The notes: generated from the sequence alone by a model not told the origin. Shown: positions 1 to 8,793, counted from the first letter of the stretch. The stretch is DNA of 64,000 nucleotides from Myxococcales bacterium (GCA_021806645.1 JAJZQX010000007.1:168863-232862); one strand, 5' to 3'. Numbers and translations are program-made.

Positions 1-2122
1 CCAGCCAGGACCGCAGGAGCACCAGCCGCTCGTAGACGTATTCGTGGACCCCAAAGTTCGGGAGGCCGTCGTGCACCGGAGGATCGACCCACAGTAACGT
101 CGGCTTCTTCAGGCCGGGAGGCCGGGTCTCCCGCCGGTGCCTGTGGAGCCGGCCAGCGCGCTGGAGCATCAGGTCGACCGGCGCGAGGTCGGTAACCATC
201 AAGTCGAAGTCGAGGTCGAGGCTCTGCTCCACGACCTGAGTGGCCACGAGGACTGCTCTCGCCGGACGCTTCCCGTCCTTTCCGAACCAACTGAGGGCCT
301 TGGCCTCGATCTCCAGTCGCTGGCCCGTCGGGAAGCGCGCGTGGAAGAGCAGGTGCTTGCAGTCGTCCGGCAGGGCCTGCCGCATCGCCTGGTCGGCGCG
401 CTGGGCGCCGTCCACGGTGTTGCAGATCCATGCAGCGCAGCCCCCGCCGGCAAGCCGGTCGGCAATGGCTTGTGCGACGGGCGCAGGGTCGCCGCCCTCG
501 CTCGCGGCCAACCGGACCAGCTCCACGTTTGAGGTGGGCGGCGGCGCGGCCACGGACACCTGCGCAACCTCGCCCGGCTGGACCGAGACGATCTGTGGAT
601 AGAACGCCTCCTCCCGGGGGGAAGGCTTGCCACCGTACGCCTCGATCAGCGCCAGGCGACGGCGGGCCGGGAGCGTCGCCGACAGGATGATGACCGACGA
701 ACCCAGCGCCGCGAGCCAACTGACCAGGTGGTCGAGCAACTCCGACATGTAGGTGTCGTAGGCGTGAACCTCGTCCAGGATGACGACCTTGTCGGCCAAG
801 GCCAGCATCCGAACGAACATGTGTCGAACGGCCATGGCCGCCAGGAGCGCCTGATCGACGGTTCCGACGCCGAACGGCGCAAGGAGCCCGCGCTTCGAGG
901 CGGTGAACCAGGACGAGGCGCGGACGGTCGCCTCGGCATCTTGGGAGACTGCGGCAAGACGGAGCTCCTGGTACTCCTTGTTCAGGTCGGAGAGTCCGTG
1001 CAGCAAGTGAAGATCGACAGTCAACCCGTCACACCGCTGCTCCAGGAACTTCGCCAGCCGGCCGAACATCTGGTTGCTCGTGGCCTGCGTGGGCAGCGCG
1101 TAGTAGATGCCCCCCTGCCTGTGCCGGCGGAGCAGATCATCGGCTGCCGCGAGCGCGGCCTCGGTCTTGCCGAGCCCCATCGGCGCCTCGATGATCAGCA
1201 GGCCAGGGGCGGCCATGCGGCCCGCACTCGCGATGGTCGCTCGCTGCATCTCGTTGGCGGGGAACCCGAACGCCTTCCCGAAGTCCAAAGTCGTTGGCGA
1301 GGGGAGCCAGCCCGTCATTCCGACGCGCCGCAGCGCTTCCCGGGCGCGACCAAGCGAGCGCGCTGCGTAGCCCGGCAGATCGGACGGGCCGGTGGGCTCG
1401 TATCCAAAGAACTCCTCGGCTGAGCCGATCCAGTCACAAACGCTGGTAAGGCCAGCGAGCGACATGAGCCAGGCTGCCGACGGTGCGTCCTCGCCCAACT
1501 TCTGGAGCACCTCCCACCGGGGCTGGAAGACCGTTTCCAGCGCGGTCAGGTGCGCGTCCTGAGCCACCGCCCAGGCGCCGGTCTTGAAGACCTCGTCAGC
1601 GAACGCTTTCGCGGTGACGAAGACCCCGTGATGCGCGGCGACCGCCTTCGCCACAGGCAACGCGACCTCCACGTCACAGCCGCGGCCCTTGAGGAATCGC
1701 TTGAGTACGGAGACCGTTACTCGACCATGGTCTGGGTCTGGATTCTGGTCGGCTTTCAGCCCGTGCTCGGTGAGCCTTCGCCATAGGTCGTCCCGCTTCA
1801 TCTGGAAGCCGGAGGAGACCTTGCCGATGTCGTGGGCCGCGGCGAGGAAGGCGATGACCGAGATGGCGTCGGCCTCGCTGCACTGAAGCTCGCGAGCAAG
1901 ACGGGCGCGGAGCGCCGCAGCGGCCGGTCGCTCAAGGAAAGCGACGACGACGCGGCCCACGTCGATCAGGTGGCAGATGACCGGGTGCGCCTCGACCGCG
2001 TCGCCGGCCTTCGCCCAGAAAATGCCGAAGTCCACCGTCGTGCTGGGCACGGCGCATCGATGTTGGGAATCGCTCCCGTTCACCTTGGGCCCTTCGTGCG
2101 AGATGGATCCGTTCCTGCTCAT
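1..2122 (-). CDS. cas3: CRISPR-associated helicase/nuclease Cas3 (N-terminal 707 residues; 3' end outside window)
   Basis: Reading the minus strand from ATG at 2122 gives one open frame that runs off the window start, so the C-terminus is missing. Cas3 is the HD-nuclease/superfamily 2 helicase that degrades DNA unwound after Cascade binding. The HD domain comes first: the conserved His segment HPVICHLIDVG (about 46-56), AAHDIGK (His97-Asp98), AHHG (163-166) and SVCDWIGS (227-234). The helicase follows: Walker A EAPMGLGKT (312-320), DEVH box (450-453), SATLP (481-485) and, near the window edge, motif VI QRAGRLHRH. The start is supported by a purine-rich GGGGGCGGGG ribosome-binding site just upstream. 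The HD-helicase order fits type I systems. I would guess I-E, but the Cascade genes that would decide this must lie beyond position 1. Confidence 0.95.
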   Translation of the reverse strand, partial: MSRNGSISHEGPKVNGSDSQHRCAVPSTTVDFGIFWAKAGDAVEAHPVICHLIDVGRVVVAFLERPAAAALRARLARELQCSEADAISVIAFLAAAHDIGKVSSGFQMKRDDLWRRLTEHGLKADQNPDPDHGRVTVSVLKRFLKGRGCDVEVALPVAKAVAAHHGVFVTAKAFADEVFKTGAWAVAQDAHLTALETVFQPRWEVLQKLGEDAPSAAWLMSLAGLTSVCDWIGSAEEFFGYEPTGPSDLPGYAARSLGRAREALRRVGMTGWLPSPTTLDFGKAFGFPANEMQRATIASAGRMAAPGLLIIEAPMGLGKTEAALAAADDLLRRHRQGGIYYALPTQATSNQMFGRLAKFLEQRCDGLTVDLHLLHGLSDLNKEYQELRLAAVSQDAEATVRASSWFTASKRGLLAPFGVGTVDQALLAAMAVRHMFVRMLALADKVVILDEVHAYDTYMSELLDHLVSWLAALGSSVIILSATLPARRRLALIEAYGGKPSPREEAFYPQIVSVQPGEVAQVSVAAPPPTSNVELVRLAASEGGDPAPVAQAIADRLAGGGCAAWICNTVDGAQRADQAMRQALPDDCKHLLFHARFPTGQRLEIEAKALSWFGKDGKRPARAVLVATQVVEQSLDLDFDLMVTDLAPVDLMLQRAGRLHRHRRETRPPGLKKPTLLWVDPPVHDGLPNFGVHEYVYERLVLLRSWL

Positions 2123-2150
2123 CCCCGCCCCCTTGAGGCGCAACCTTCGA

Positions 2151-2177
2151 GACGCACCCTACCGCCCACCTGTGTCA
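2151..2177 (-). promoter_or_regulatory. Copy 1 of a 27-nt motif, upstream of cas3
   Basis: On the plus strand this reads GACGCACCCTAC, three variable bases, then CCACCTGTGTCA. The same 12+12 conserved bases recur at 3086-3112 upstream of the DUF1016 gene. Spacing to the start codon is 28 nt here and 29 nt there. On the coding strand the ends form an inverted repeat, GACACA and TGCGTC, separated by 15 nt, which suits a dimeric regulator. It overlaps the last codons of the DUF1016 frame. Operator or promoter function is inferred; the WYL regulator at 3139-4149 is the obvious candidate binder. Confidence 0.55.
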
Positions 2178-3056
2178 CGTGCGCTGAACGCACGATGCCC
2201 CCCGAGCTCCGCCTCGATCTCCTCCACGCTCGGAAGGCTTCCCTTCAAGTCCTTCGGCAGCGTCTCGAACGCGAAGCCGGTACCCAGCTCCAGCAGGAAG
2301 CGCTGGATGTGGTCGATCAGCCCCTGCTCGACCTCGCGCTCGCGGCGCGGATCGGCCGTCCCGAGGAAGTCGAACAGGTATGGATCGTTGAAGACCTGCC
2401 CGGCCATGTCCGAGTCGGCGGGCGGGAGCGTCGCCTTGAAGTTGTTGATGGTCTTGCCGTGCCGTTCGTACGCGCGGTTGTCGATCTGCAGGCACAAGAT
2501 CGGCTGGGACCAGCCGTGCCGAACGGTCTGGTCCGCGTACCAGAGCCGCGTCTTCACGTCGCCGACGCGTTCGAGGAGGGCGATGTTCTGCCGCCAGGGC
2601 AATCGTGCAACGACCCGTTGCACGATCTCGGCGTCGGGCCACGCTGCCGCGAACGCCCTCATGTACTTGAGGTTCCGCGGCGAGAAACCCCCTCATGTCG
2701 GGGTAGGCTTCACGCAGGTCCGCGGCGAGCCGATCGATCACCTTCGCGCCCCAGCCCGCTCGCTCTTGCCTCCCCAGGATCATCCGCCCGCTGTCCCAGT
2801 ACAGTCGGACCATGGCCGAGTTGGCGGCCACGACGACCCGGAGGCGCTCTTCCTGCACACGACGCTTGATCTCGGTGAGCGTCTCGACGTAGTCGCTCGG
2901 CAGCCCCGATCGCGGTGGAGCCGCCGGGAACGACGCCCCCTCGCTCGCCCTTCCAGGAATGCGACGCGCCAGCTTCTTTTCGGCCAAAGCGATCCGGGCG
3001 CTCCTCTTCCGGCTCCCCGCCGGCCCCTTCCTCCCGCTGGATTCCCTTTCGCTCAT
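2159..3056 (-). pseudogene. DUF1016 (YhcG-type PDDEXK) protein, frameshifted and lacking its nuclease core
   Basis: The 5' part (ATG at 3056, ribosome-binding site GGGGAGGAG) encodes the DUF1016 N-terminal domain up to AYPDMRGF. The next expected residues, SPRNLKYMRAF, are in another frame that continues to the stop at 2159. The shift falls in a run of G then T near 2686-2692 and is equivalent to one extra base. A second lesion follows. DUF1016 proteins have a PD-(D/E)XK core of about 100 residues between the FLLELGxGFAF segment and the LPxxLxGSLPxxEEIEAEL tail. Here GFAF is joined directly to ETLPKDLKGSLPSVEEIEAE near 2266-2270, so the catalytic Asp, Glu and Lys segment is gone. Intact members are about 340-380 residues. 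The frameshift could be a sequencing error; the in-frame deletion cannot easily be one. Any product would be nuclease-dead. Confidence 0.85.
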
Positions 3057-3085
3057 CTCCTCCCCTTTCACGCGCAGCCCCACTC

Positions 3086-3112
3086 GACGCACCCTACACA
3101 CCACCTGTGTCA
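3086..3112 (-). promoter_or_regulatory. Copy 2 of the 27-nt motif, upstream of the DUF1016 gene
   Basis: It is identical to the copy at 2151-2177 in 24 of 27 positions; the only differences are the three central bases, ACA here and CGC there. In this copy the coding strand also contains ACACA-GGTGG-TGTGT, a perfect short inverted repeat. It lies in the 82-nt gap between the stop of the WYL gene and the DUF1016 start, 29 nt upstream of that ATG. Regulatory function is an inference from position and conservation. Confidence 0.55.
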
Positions 3113-3138
3113 TGGGAGGTCACGCTTCCCGCAGACCG

Positions 3139-4149
3139 TCACGGCGGGGAACGAGCCACCTTCTCGCGGGTCTCGAGCTCCGCAAGTGCTTCCCGGTGCT
3201 CCCGCAGCACCGCCGCCCGCAGCTCCGCCGGCTCGAGCTCGCTCACCGAAGCGCCGAGCCCGGTCAGGTACGCGACGAGCGGCGGCCCCAGCGCGACCTC
3301 GAGCCGCACCTCCACGCTCCCGTCACTCCGCCGCTGCGCCACCTGGCTCGGGTGCACCTTGCGCTCCATCAACAGGTCGGCCAGCGCGGGCGCCACGGTG
3401 AAGCGCACCTTCCGCGGCCGCCCGCTCCACATTCCGAAACTGGACCTGAGCAGGTGCTCCGCGCTGAACCCGTCCGGCGCGGTGAAGCGGTCTTCCGTCG
3501 GCCGCACGCTGTCGAAACGGTCGGCCAGGAAGACCTTCACCTCCCCGCTCCGATGGCAGCGCGCGAGCAGGTACAGCCCTTCCTCGGCCACCCGCAGGTG
3601 GTAGGGATCCAGCTTGCGCTCCTCGCCCCGCCGCCGGCCCTTCGCCCCTCGCGATCGGTATCGCGCCAGGACGGTCTGCCGAGCGTCGATCGCCTCGACC
3701 AGCCGTCGTACGAGCTCGCCACGCGCGCGGTAGTCGCGGCCCCCCTCGGGCGCGCTCACCAGCCGCTCCGAGGCGCGGAAGCGGTCGGCCAACCCCTTCG
3801 GCAGCGTGGCGCGGATCTTCTCCAGCGCGCTGGCCGCCCCGTCGTGCAGCATCGTCCCTGCGAGGCCCGACACCACCTGCCGGGCGGCCATCAACGCGAC
3901 CAGCTCGCTCCAGCTCAGCGAGAGCTGCAGCCGGTGCCGGTAGCCCTCCACCATCCGCCAGCGCGCCCGCCGGCCGTCGCGCGCCGAGGTGAGCGGGAAC
4001 CCGGCGTCCTCGAGCACCCGGAAGTCGCGGTAGAGGGTGCGACGCTGCGTTCCCAGCTCCGCGGCGGCCGCTTCGGGCTCTACGCCCTCGCGCCGCACTT
4101 CCAGCAGTGCGAGCAGCTTGAGCTGACGGGTGAAGGCTTCACCACGCAT
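3139..4149 (-). CDS. WYL-domain HTH transcriptional regulator
   Basis: The protein has about 336 residues from the chosen ATG. An N-terminal winged helix-turn-helix (about 1-60) contains the recognition-helix segment TLYRDFRVLEDAGFPL. A central WYL-type Sm-like fold (about 140-230) has PYHLRVAEEGLYLLAR where the W-Y-L core usually lies. A C-terminal WCX domain covers about 235-315 (KVRFTVAPALADLLMERK). The open frame extends to 4221, but MRGEAFTRQLKLLALL at 4149 is the usual family N-terminus, so I prefer it although no strong ribosome-binding site is visible. WYL proteins sense ligands, often nucleic acids or nucleotides, and several (BrxR, CapW) repress phage-defence operons. The gene is co-oriented with the DUF1016 remnant and cas3, and a shared motif lies ahead of both, so it is a likely local regulator. 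That link is inferred. Confidence 0.85.
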   Translation of the reverse strand: MRGEAFTRQLKLLALLEVRREGVEPEAAAAELGTQRRTLYRDFRVLEDAGFPLTSARDGRRARWRMVEGYRHRLQLSLSWSELVALMAARQVVSGLAGTMLHDGAASALEKIRATLPKGLADRFRASERLVSAPEGGRDYRARGELVRRLVEAIDARQTVLARYRSRGAKGRRRGEERKLDPYHLRVAEEGLYLLARCHRSGEVKVFLADRFDSVRPTEDRFTAPDGFSAEHLLRSSFGMWSGRPRKVRFTVAPALADLLMERKVHPSQVAQRRSDGSVEVRLEVALGPPLVAYLTGLGASVSELEPAELRAAVLREHREALAELETREKVARSPP

Positions 4150-4296
4150 CAGTTCTACCCATACCCCAAGCAACGGGCGTGCGCAGGGTTTCGGCTCGGA
4201 CGAGCGCCGCCCGGCGACCACGGGATGTTCGACTCGTCCGCCTGGCGCGGCCCAGCTTGGCGGCGCGACGCCGCGGGGCCAGTACCTTCCAGTTCG

Positions 4297-5205
4297 TCAA
4301 CTCCCCGGCACCGCGCGCTTCGCCTGCCAGTCGGCGATGGCCGCGCGGATGCGCGGGACCGCGGCGCGGGCGGCGTCCATGCCGGCCTGCATGCTCCGCT
4401 TCTTCTGCGTGAAGTCGAGCATGGCCACGCCGCCGACGTCCGGCGTGATGAGCACGTCGGCGCCCTGCTTCGAGCGCTCCGCGTTGACCGCGAACATGAT
4501 GTTGGCCGACTGGAGCAGCACGTCCACCAGGTTGGTGATGTTGGCGTTGCCGACCTGCTCGCTGATGTCTACCGCCACCACCAGGTCGGCGCCCCGCTCC
4601 CGGGCCACCGAGATGGGGATGTTGTCCACCAGGCCGCCGTCCACCAGGATCTTGCCGAGGTGCGCCACCGGCTCGAAGAGGCCCGGGATGGCGCTGGAGG
4701 CGTGCACCGCCTTGGAGACGGAGCCGTGGTCGATGACCACCCTGGTGCCCCAGTTGAGGTCGGTGGCCACGGCCGCGAACGGCACCTGGAGCGCCTCGAT
4801 GGTCTTCACCTTCAGCTTCGACTCGACGAACTTCTCGAGCCGCTCGCCCTTGGCCAGCCCCATCCCCAGGAACGCGTTCATGACGCCGGTGTCGATCAGG
4901 TCGTCCCTGGTGAGCGCGAAGGCGGTCCACTCCAGGTCGAAGACGTCGCGCTTCTGCGCGTAGAGCGCGCCGATGAGGCTCCCCACGCTGCTGCCGACCA
5001 CCAGGTCGATGGGGATCTTCTCCTGCTCCAGCACCCGGATGACGCCGATGTGGGCGAAGCCGCGGGCGGCGCCGCCCCCCAGCACGAGCGCCACCCGGGG
5101 CATGGGCGGCGGGGCCGGGGGCGGCCGCACCTCGGGCGGCGCGATGGGAACGGAGGCGCAGCCGAGGGTGGCGGCGAGCAGCAGGGGCAGGGCGCGGAGC
5201 GACAT
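4297..5205 (-). CDS. Patatin-like phospholipase family lipoprotein
   Basis: This is a predicted lipid acyl hydrolase with a Ser-Asp dyad, of the RssA/NTE type. Numbered from ATG 5205, a lipoprotein signal ends at a lipobox-like LGC (Cys16) and a proline-rich linker follows. The patatin core has the oxyanion motif GGGAARG (about 44-50), the nucleophile elbow GSSVG (Ser73) and the catalytic Asp in VDGG (Asp189). Length is 302 residues. ATG 5205 is preferred over the in-frame ATG at 5214 because GAGG lies at a proper distance before it and directly abuts the other. Localisation to an envelope membrane follows from the lipobox. The substrate cannot be read from sequence. Confidence 0.9.
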   Translation of the reverse strand: MSLRALPLLLAATLGCASVPIAPPEVRPPPAPPPMPRVALVLGGGAARGFAHIGVIRVLEQEKIPIDLVVGSSVGSLIGALYAQKRDVFDLEWTAFALTRDDLIDTGVMNAFLGMGLAKGERLEKFVESKLKVKTIEALQVPFAAVATDLNWGTRVVIDHGSVSKAVHASSAIPGLFEPVAHLGKILVDGGLVDNIPISVARERGADLVVAVDISEQVGNANITNLVDVLLQSANIMFAVNAERSKQGADVLITPDVGGVAMLDFTQKKRSMQAGMDAARAAVPRIRAAIADWQAKRAVPGS

Positions 5206-5259
5206 GGGAGCCATCCTCGCGTGGTTGGACCGGGACGGCCAGCCCCGATCCGGCCCCGG

Positions 5260-6066
5260 CTACGGCGCCGCCAGCACGATCTCGATCCGCCGGTTCTGGC
5301 TCCGCCCCTCGGGCGTGTCATTGGGCGCGATGGGCTGGTACTGGCCGTAGCCGGCTCCGGCCAGGCGGCTCGGGTCCACGCCGTTCTCCTGGAGGTAGCG
5401 CACCACCGCCAGGGCGCGGGCCGTGGAGAGCTCCCAGTTGGTCGGGAAGGTGCCGCCGCCGGTCGGCACGTCGTCGGTGTGCCCCTCGATTCGGATGACG
5501 CGCCCCTGTACGCCGCGCAGCGCGTCGGCCACCTTGCCGAGGGCCACCTGCCCGTCCCGGCCGATGGTGGCGGAGCCGGAGGCGAAGAGGATCTTGTCCT
5601 TCATCTTGACCGTGAGCTTGCCCTTCAGCTCGGAGACCTCGATCCGCCCGGCCTCGATGTCGCCCTGCAGCGACGAGGCCAGCGCCTGGTACTCGGCGCT
5701 CTTCTTCTCCAGCTCGGCCTTGGCCTGCTCCAGCTTCCTCTTCGACTTGGAGAGTTCGTCCACCAGCGCCTGGAGTTCGGCGTTCCGGCCGGCCGACACC
5801 TTGAGTTCGGCCTGCCGGGCCGCCAGGTTGGCCTCGTCGGACTTCACCTTCTCCTGCAGGCCACGGATCTCGGCCTGCACCCCGTCGAACTCGCCGCGCA
5901 GCGCGGCGAACTGCTCGCGGACGGCGCGGGCCTTCTCCAGCTCGGCCTGCCAGTCGGCCTTGTACTGGGCCGCCTCGGCCTCCTTCTTCTGGTAGGTACC
6001 GGACGAGACGCAGCCGAGCGGGAGCAGGGCGGCGAGCGAGAGAGCGACGGCGAGCGGGCGGCGCAT
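5260..6066 (-). CDS. OmpA-family peptidoglycan-binding lipoprotein with coiled coil
   Basis: The protein has 268 residues. The signal peptide ends in a lipobox, LPLGC. A long Glu/Lys/Ala-rich stretch (about 30-140) should form a coiled coil. The C-terminus is an OmpA/MotB-like domain with IEGHTDDVPTGGG, NWELSTARALAV and a final RSQNRRIEIVL, the residues that contact diaminopimelate in this family. It probably tethers an envelope membrane to the wall. The start at 6066 follows a strong AAGGAGGT ribosome-binding site; the longer open frame upstream is not coding. It lies 54 nt upstream of the patatin gene on the same strand and may be cotranscribed with it. Confidence 0.93.
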   Translation of the reverse strand: MRRPLAVALSLAALLPLGCVSSGTYQKKEAEAAQYKADWQAELEKARAVREQFAALRGEFDGVQAEIRGLQEKVKSDEANLAARQAELKVSAGRNAELQALVDELSKSKRKLEQAKAELEKKSAEYQALASSLQGDIEAGRIEVSELKGKLTVKMKDKILFASGSATIGRDGQVALGKVADALRGVQGRVIRIEGHTDDVPTGGGTFPTNWELSTARALAVVRYLQENGVDPSRLAGAGYGQYQPIAPNDTPEGRSQNRRIEIVLAAP

Positions 6067-6230
6067 GCGACCTCCTTGGGATTCGAGACGGCGGATTCTA
6101 CCCCTGGTGAGGAAGCACTGGTAGCGGCCACCCCCGAACCTGCCGGGAGAAGCCGCGCCCGGACCCTCACGACTGGTGCGAGACCTGCTAGCCTCCGGCC
6201 TCGTCCGGTCGGGCCATGGAGGCGTGAAGC

Positions 6231-6848
6231 ATGTGGTTCCTGTTGCTGGCAGGGGGCGCGGTGGTGGTGCAACTGGTGGGCGTGCCCTCCAGCCGCCGGC
6301 TGCCGGTGCCGCCACCGCCCGAGGCGCTCCTGGCCGCCTGGTTCCTCTTCGCCACGGTGGTGCGGCTGGCGGCGCTGCGGCTCCGGTTGGCCGCCTTCGA
6401 GCGCAAGGCCAGGCGGCTGGCGCGCCGCACCGCCGACCAGCGGGTCTCGCCCATCGGCGAGCTCGGGCTCGGCGTGGGGCGGGGCGCGCTCCAGGCCGTG
6501 AGCGGCGACGTGCTCGGCGCGTCGCTCTCCCTGGTGGCGGCGCTGCTCCGCGGCGCCGCCGGCTCGCTCCGAGCGCCGCCGCCGCCACCGAAGGAGCGGC
6601 GGCGGGGGACGTTCCGCGAGCGGCTGGCGGCGGTGATCTGCGTGGTGGGGGTCGGGCTCACCTGCGCCGGGCTGGCCTGGTGGCCGCTCGTCGGCGCCCG
6701 CGCCACCCGGGCCGCCGCCCCGGCCCTGCGGGAACTCGGCCTGGTCCACGACCCGCCCCGCCCCCCGCCCGCACCCTCGCCTCCCGCCGCGCGGCGTGAC
6801 AGCATCGGACCGCCGATCAAGGCCCCTGCCACGGGAGAAGTCCCCTGA
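6231..6848 (+). CDS. Hypothetical membrane protein
   Basis: I do not recognise the family. The 205-residue product starts with a hydrophobic stretch (about 3-20), has a second one near 30-45, and a third near 130-150 (LAAVICVVGVGLTCAGLAWW). Between them are Arg-rich amphipathic segments and a proline run. The C-terminus is Pro/Ala/Arg-rich. A GGAGG ribosome-binding site 8 nt before the ATG supports the start. It is divergent from the OmpA-type gene and convergent with the gene that ends at 6873. Confidence 0.65.
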   Translation: MWFLLLAGGAVVVQLVGVPSSRRLPVPPPPEALLAAWFLFATVVRLAALRLRLAAFERKARRLARRTADQRVSPIGELGLGVGRGALQAVSGDVLGASLSLVAALLRGAAGSLRAPPPPPKERRRGTFRERLAAVICVVGVGLTCAGLAWWPLVGARATRAAAPALRELGLVHDPPRPPPAPSPPAARRDSIGPPIKAPATGEVP

Positions 6849-6872
6849 GGCGGAGCACCCGCGTGGCCGGTG

Positions 6873-7484
6873 TCAGGCCTTGGCGCGGGCCGGCGGCGCG
6901 ACCTGGAGCCCCGCCGCGTCCTCCAGCGCCTCGACCGCCTCCGGGCTCGCCTCGAGCACCGGCCTCGGCAGGTTGCGCAGCGCCAGCTCGCCGAAGTCGC
7001 CCAGTCCGTTGGTGCCTTCGGTCACGTAGATTCGCTGGCCGGTCGCCAGCGTCATGAAGAACCAGTTGTTCATCGGGTTGAAGGTGAGCTTGACCACGTC
7101 GCTCCATCGGGCGGTGACCCGCGTGAAGACGCCGACCTTCTCGATGGTGCTCTCGCTGAACAGCAGGCGCCCGCGCGCCTCGAGGCCGAAGAGGTAGCCG
7201 CTCGCGGCCGCCGCGGCCACCCCGAAGAAGACGGCGAGGACCCAGCGGCCGGTCTCCGCGCCCGGGGCCCATTCGACGGCCAGCGCCAGGCCGGTGATGG
7301 CGGCGCCCGGCAGCATCGCCAGGACGCCGAGGATGCTCCAGTGCCCGCGGGGCATGCGGATCTCGGCCACGCCGTTGACGCGCTCCACCCGTGGCCGGCG
7401 GCGGGTTCCGCTCCAGGCCAGCGCGATGGGGATGGCGACCATGACCAGGGCGATGCCGAGGAAACCGATGACGATCTTGTTCAT
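6873..7484 (-). CDS. Membrane protein with PH-like domain, hypothetical
   Basis: The 203-residue product starts MNKIVIGFLGIALVMVAIP, a membrane segment, and has two more hydrophobic segments near 50-70 and 80-100. The C-terminal half (ARGRLLFSESTIEKVGVF, WSDVVKLTF, FFMTLATGQRIYV) looks like a bacterial PH-like beta domain of the type often called DUF304/bPH. The fold assignment is by eye and moderate. The longer frame upstream overlaps the penicillin-binding protein gene and is not coding. Confidence 0.75.
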   Translation of the reverse strand: MNKIVIGFLGIALVMVAIPIALAWSGTRRRPRVERVNGVAEIRMPRGHWSILGVLAMLPGAAITGLALAVEWAPGAETGRWVLAVFFGVAAAAASGYLFGLEARGRLLFSESTIEKVGVFTRVTARWSDVVKLTFNPMNNWFFMTLATGQRIYVTEGTNGLGDFGELALRNLPRPVLEASPEAVEALEDAAGLQVAPPARAKA

Positions 7485-7548
7485 AGGTGGCGCACCTTCG
7501 CCCGCTGCGACGTGGCGAGGCAACCCCTGATCGCGGGTGGGCCGACGA

Positions 7549-8793
7549 TCAGCGCGACACCAGCCGGCCCGGCGCCTCGACGACCCGCACCTCGGCCACG
7601 TGGTCGGCGAAGTAGGCGGCCAGCGCCTCGCGCGCCACCCAGGGGGCACGGACGCGCCAGAGCAACCCGTTGACCACCACGCTGGCCACCACCACCTGCG
7701 GGTGCTCGGCCGGCGCGTAGCCGACGAACCAGGTGTGGTCGCGGAACGGCCTGCGCTCGTTGAGGGAACCGGTCTTGCCGGCCACGTGGACCCCACGCAG
7801 CTCGCGAGGCGGCCGCGAGAAGGCCCGCTGCGCCGTGCCGCGGGTCACGGTCTCGCGCATCATGGCGCCGAGCGCCTCGGCCACGCGCTCGTCGATGATC
7901 CGGAGCGGCTCGAGCAGCGGCGGCGCCTTCTCGGTCCCCTGCACCAGCTCCACCAGCCACGGTGGCACCAGCACGCCGCGGTTGGCCACCACCGCGCCCA
8001 GCATGGCGGCGTGGAGCGCCGAGAGCCGCACGTCGCCGAAGCCGGCGGCGGTGTTGGCCAGCCCGAACCGGTCCTCGGGGATCTCGGCGCGCGAGGTCTC
8101 GACCGGCGACGGGAACGGGATGACGGTGTTGAAGAGGAAGCGGCCGGCGATGGCGCGCAGCACCTCCGGGGTCAGCCCGCGATCGGCCAGCTTGGCGAAG
8201 ACCACGTTGGCGCTGTGGCCGAAGGCGGTCGAGAGCGGCAGGCAGGCGTTGTCGCGGCGCGAGTCGTCCGCCAGCAGGCGCGGGGCGAGCCGGTGGTAGC
8301 CGCCGTGGTAGCAGACCGGCTCGTCCGGAGAGACGCCGTGCTCCAGCAGCGCCGCGGTGGTGACGATCTTGAAGATGGAGGCGGCCGGCGAGATGGCCTT
8401 CAGCGAGAGGTTGGTGGCGCGTGGCTCGGCGCGCGAGTGCTCGGCCATGGCCAGCACGCGCCCGGTGCGAGGGTCGAGCAGCACCGTGGCGCCGTAGGGC
8501 ACGTCGTAGTCGTCGAGCGTCCGCTCCAGCTTCTTCTGGAGCCGGGCGTCGAGCGTCAGCACCGCGTCGCCGTCGCCGTAGCTGGCGAGGAAGCGTCCGG
8601 TCGAGGCGTCGAGGCGGCGTGGCCCGAGCACGGGCGCGGGGCGGACCGGGGCCGGACGCTCCGCCCCGACGGTGACGTTGGCGCCGATGGAGGGGCCGGG
8701 CTCGGCGGGTGGCTGCAGGGCCGTCGCCGTCGCCGCGGAGAGCGCGCAGGCTACCGTGATCGCGAGCGAAAGGGAGGTCCGGAGGGGTGCCAT
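7549..8793 (-). CDS. Penicillin-binding transpeptidase domain protein
   Basis: This is a D,D-transpeptidase-type serine enzyme with all three signature motifs in order: SIFK (Ser139 with Lys142), SAN within GHSANVVF, and KTG within HVAGKTGS. The 414-residue product begins with an N-terminal signal or anchor (MAPLRTSLSLAITVACALSA). It lacks the pedestal domain of large class B PBPs, so it resembles the short PBP/OXA-type transpeptidases. Role: peptidoglycan cross-linking or, less likely, beta-lactam hydrolysis. A TTG in frame at 8838 is possible but has no well-placed ribosome-binding site. The downstream PH-like gene starts 64 nt after its stop and may be cotranscribed. Confidence 0.92.
   Translation of the reverse strand: MAPLRTSLSLAITVACALSAATATALQPPAEPGPSIGANVTVGAERPAPVRPAPVLGPRRLDASTGRFLASYGDGDAVLTLDARLQKKLERTLDDYDVPYGATVLLDPRTGRVLAMAEHSRAEPRATNLSLKAISPAASIFKIVTTAALLEHGVSPDEPVCYHGGYHRLAPRLLADDSRRDNACLPLSTAFGHSANVVFAKLADRGLTPEVLRAIAGRFLFNTVIPFPSPVETSRAEIPEDRFGLANTAAGFGDVRLSALHAAMLGAVVANRGVLVPPWLVELVQGTEKAPPLLEPLRIIDERVAEALGAMMRETVTRGTAQRAFSRPPRELRGVHVAGKTGSLNERRPFRDHTWFVGYAPAEHPQVVVASVVVNGLLWRVRAPWVAREALAAYFADHVAEVRVVEAPGRLVSR

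Noticed and set aside
2959..6501. Plus-strand open frame of 1180 codons
   Set aside because: It lies opposite the WYL, patatin and OmpA-type genes. Third-position GC bias keeps it open; the product is His/Arg-rich shadow sequence.
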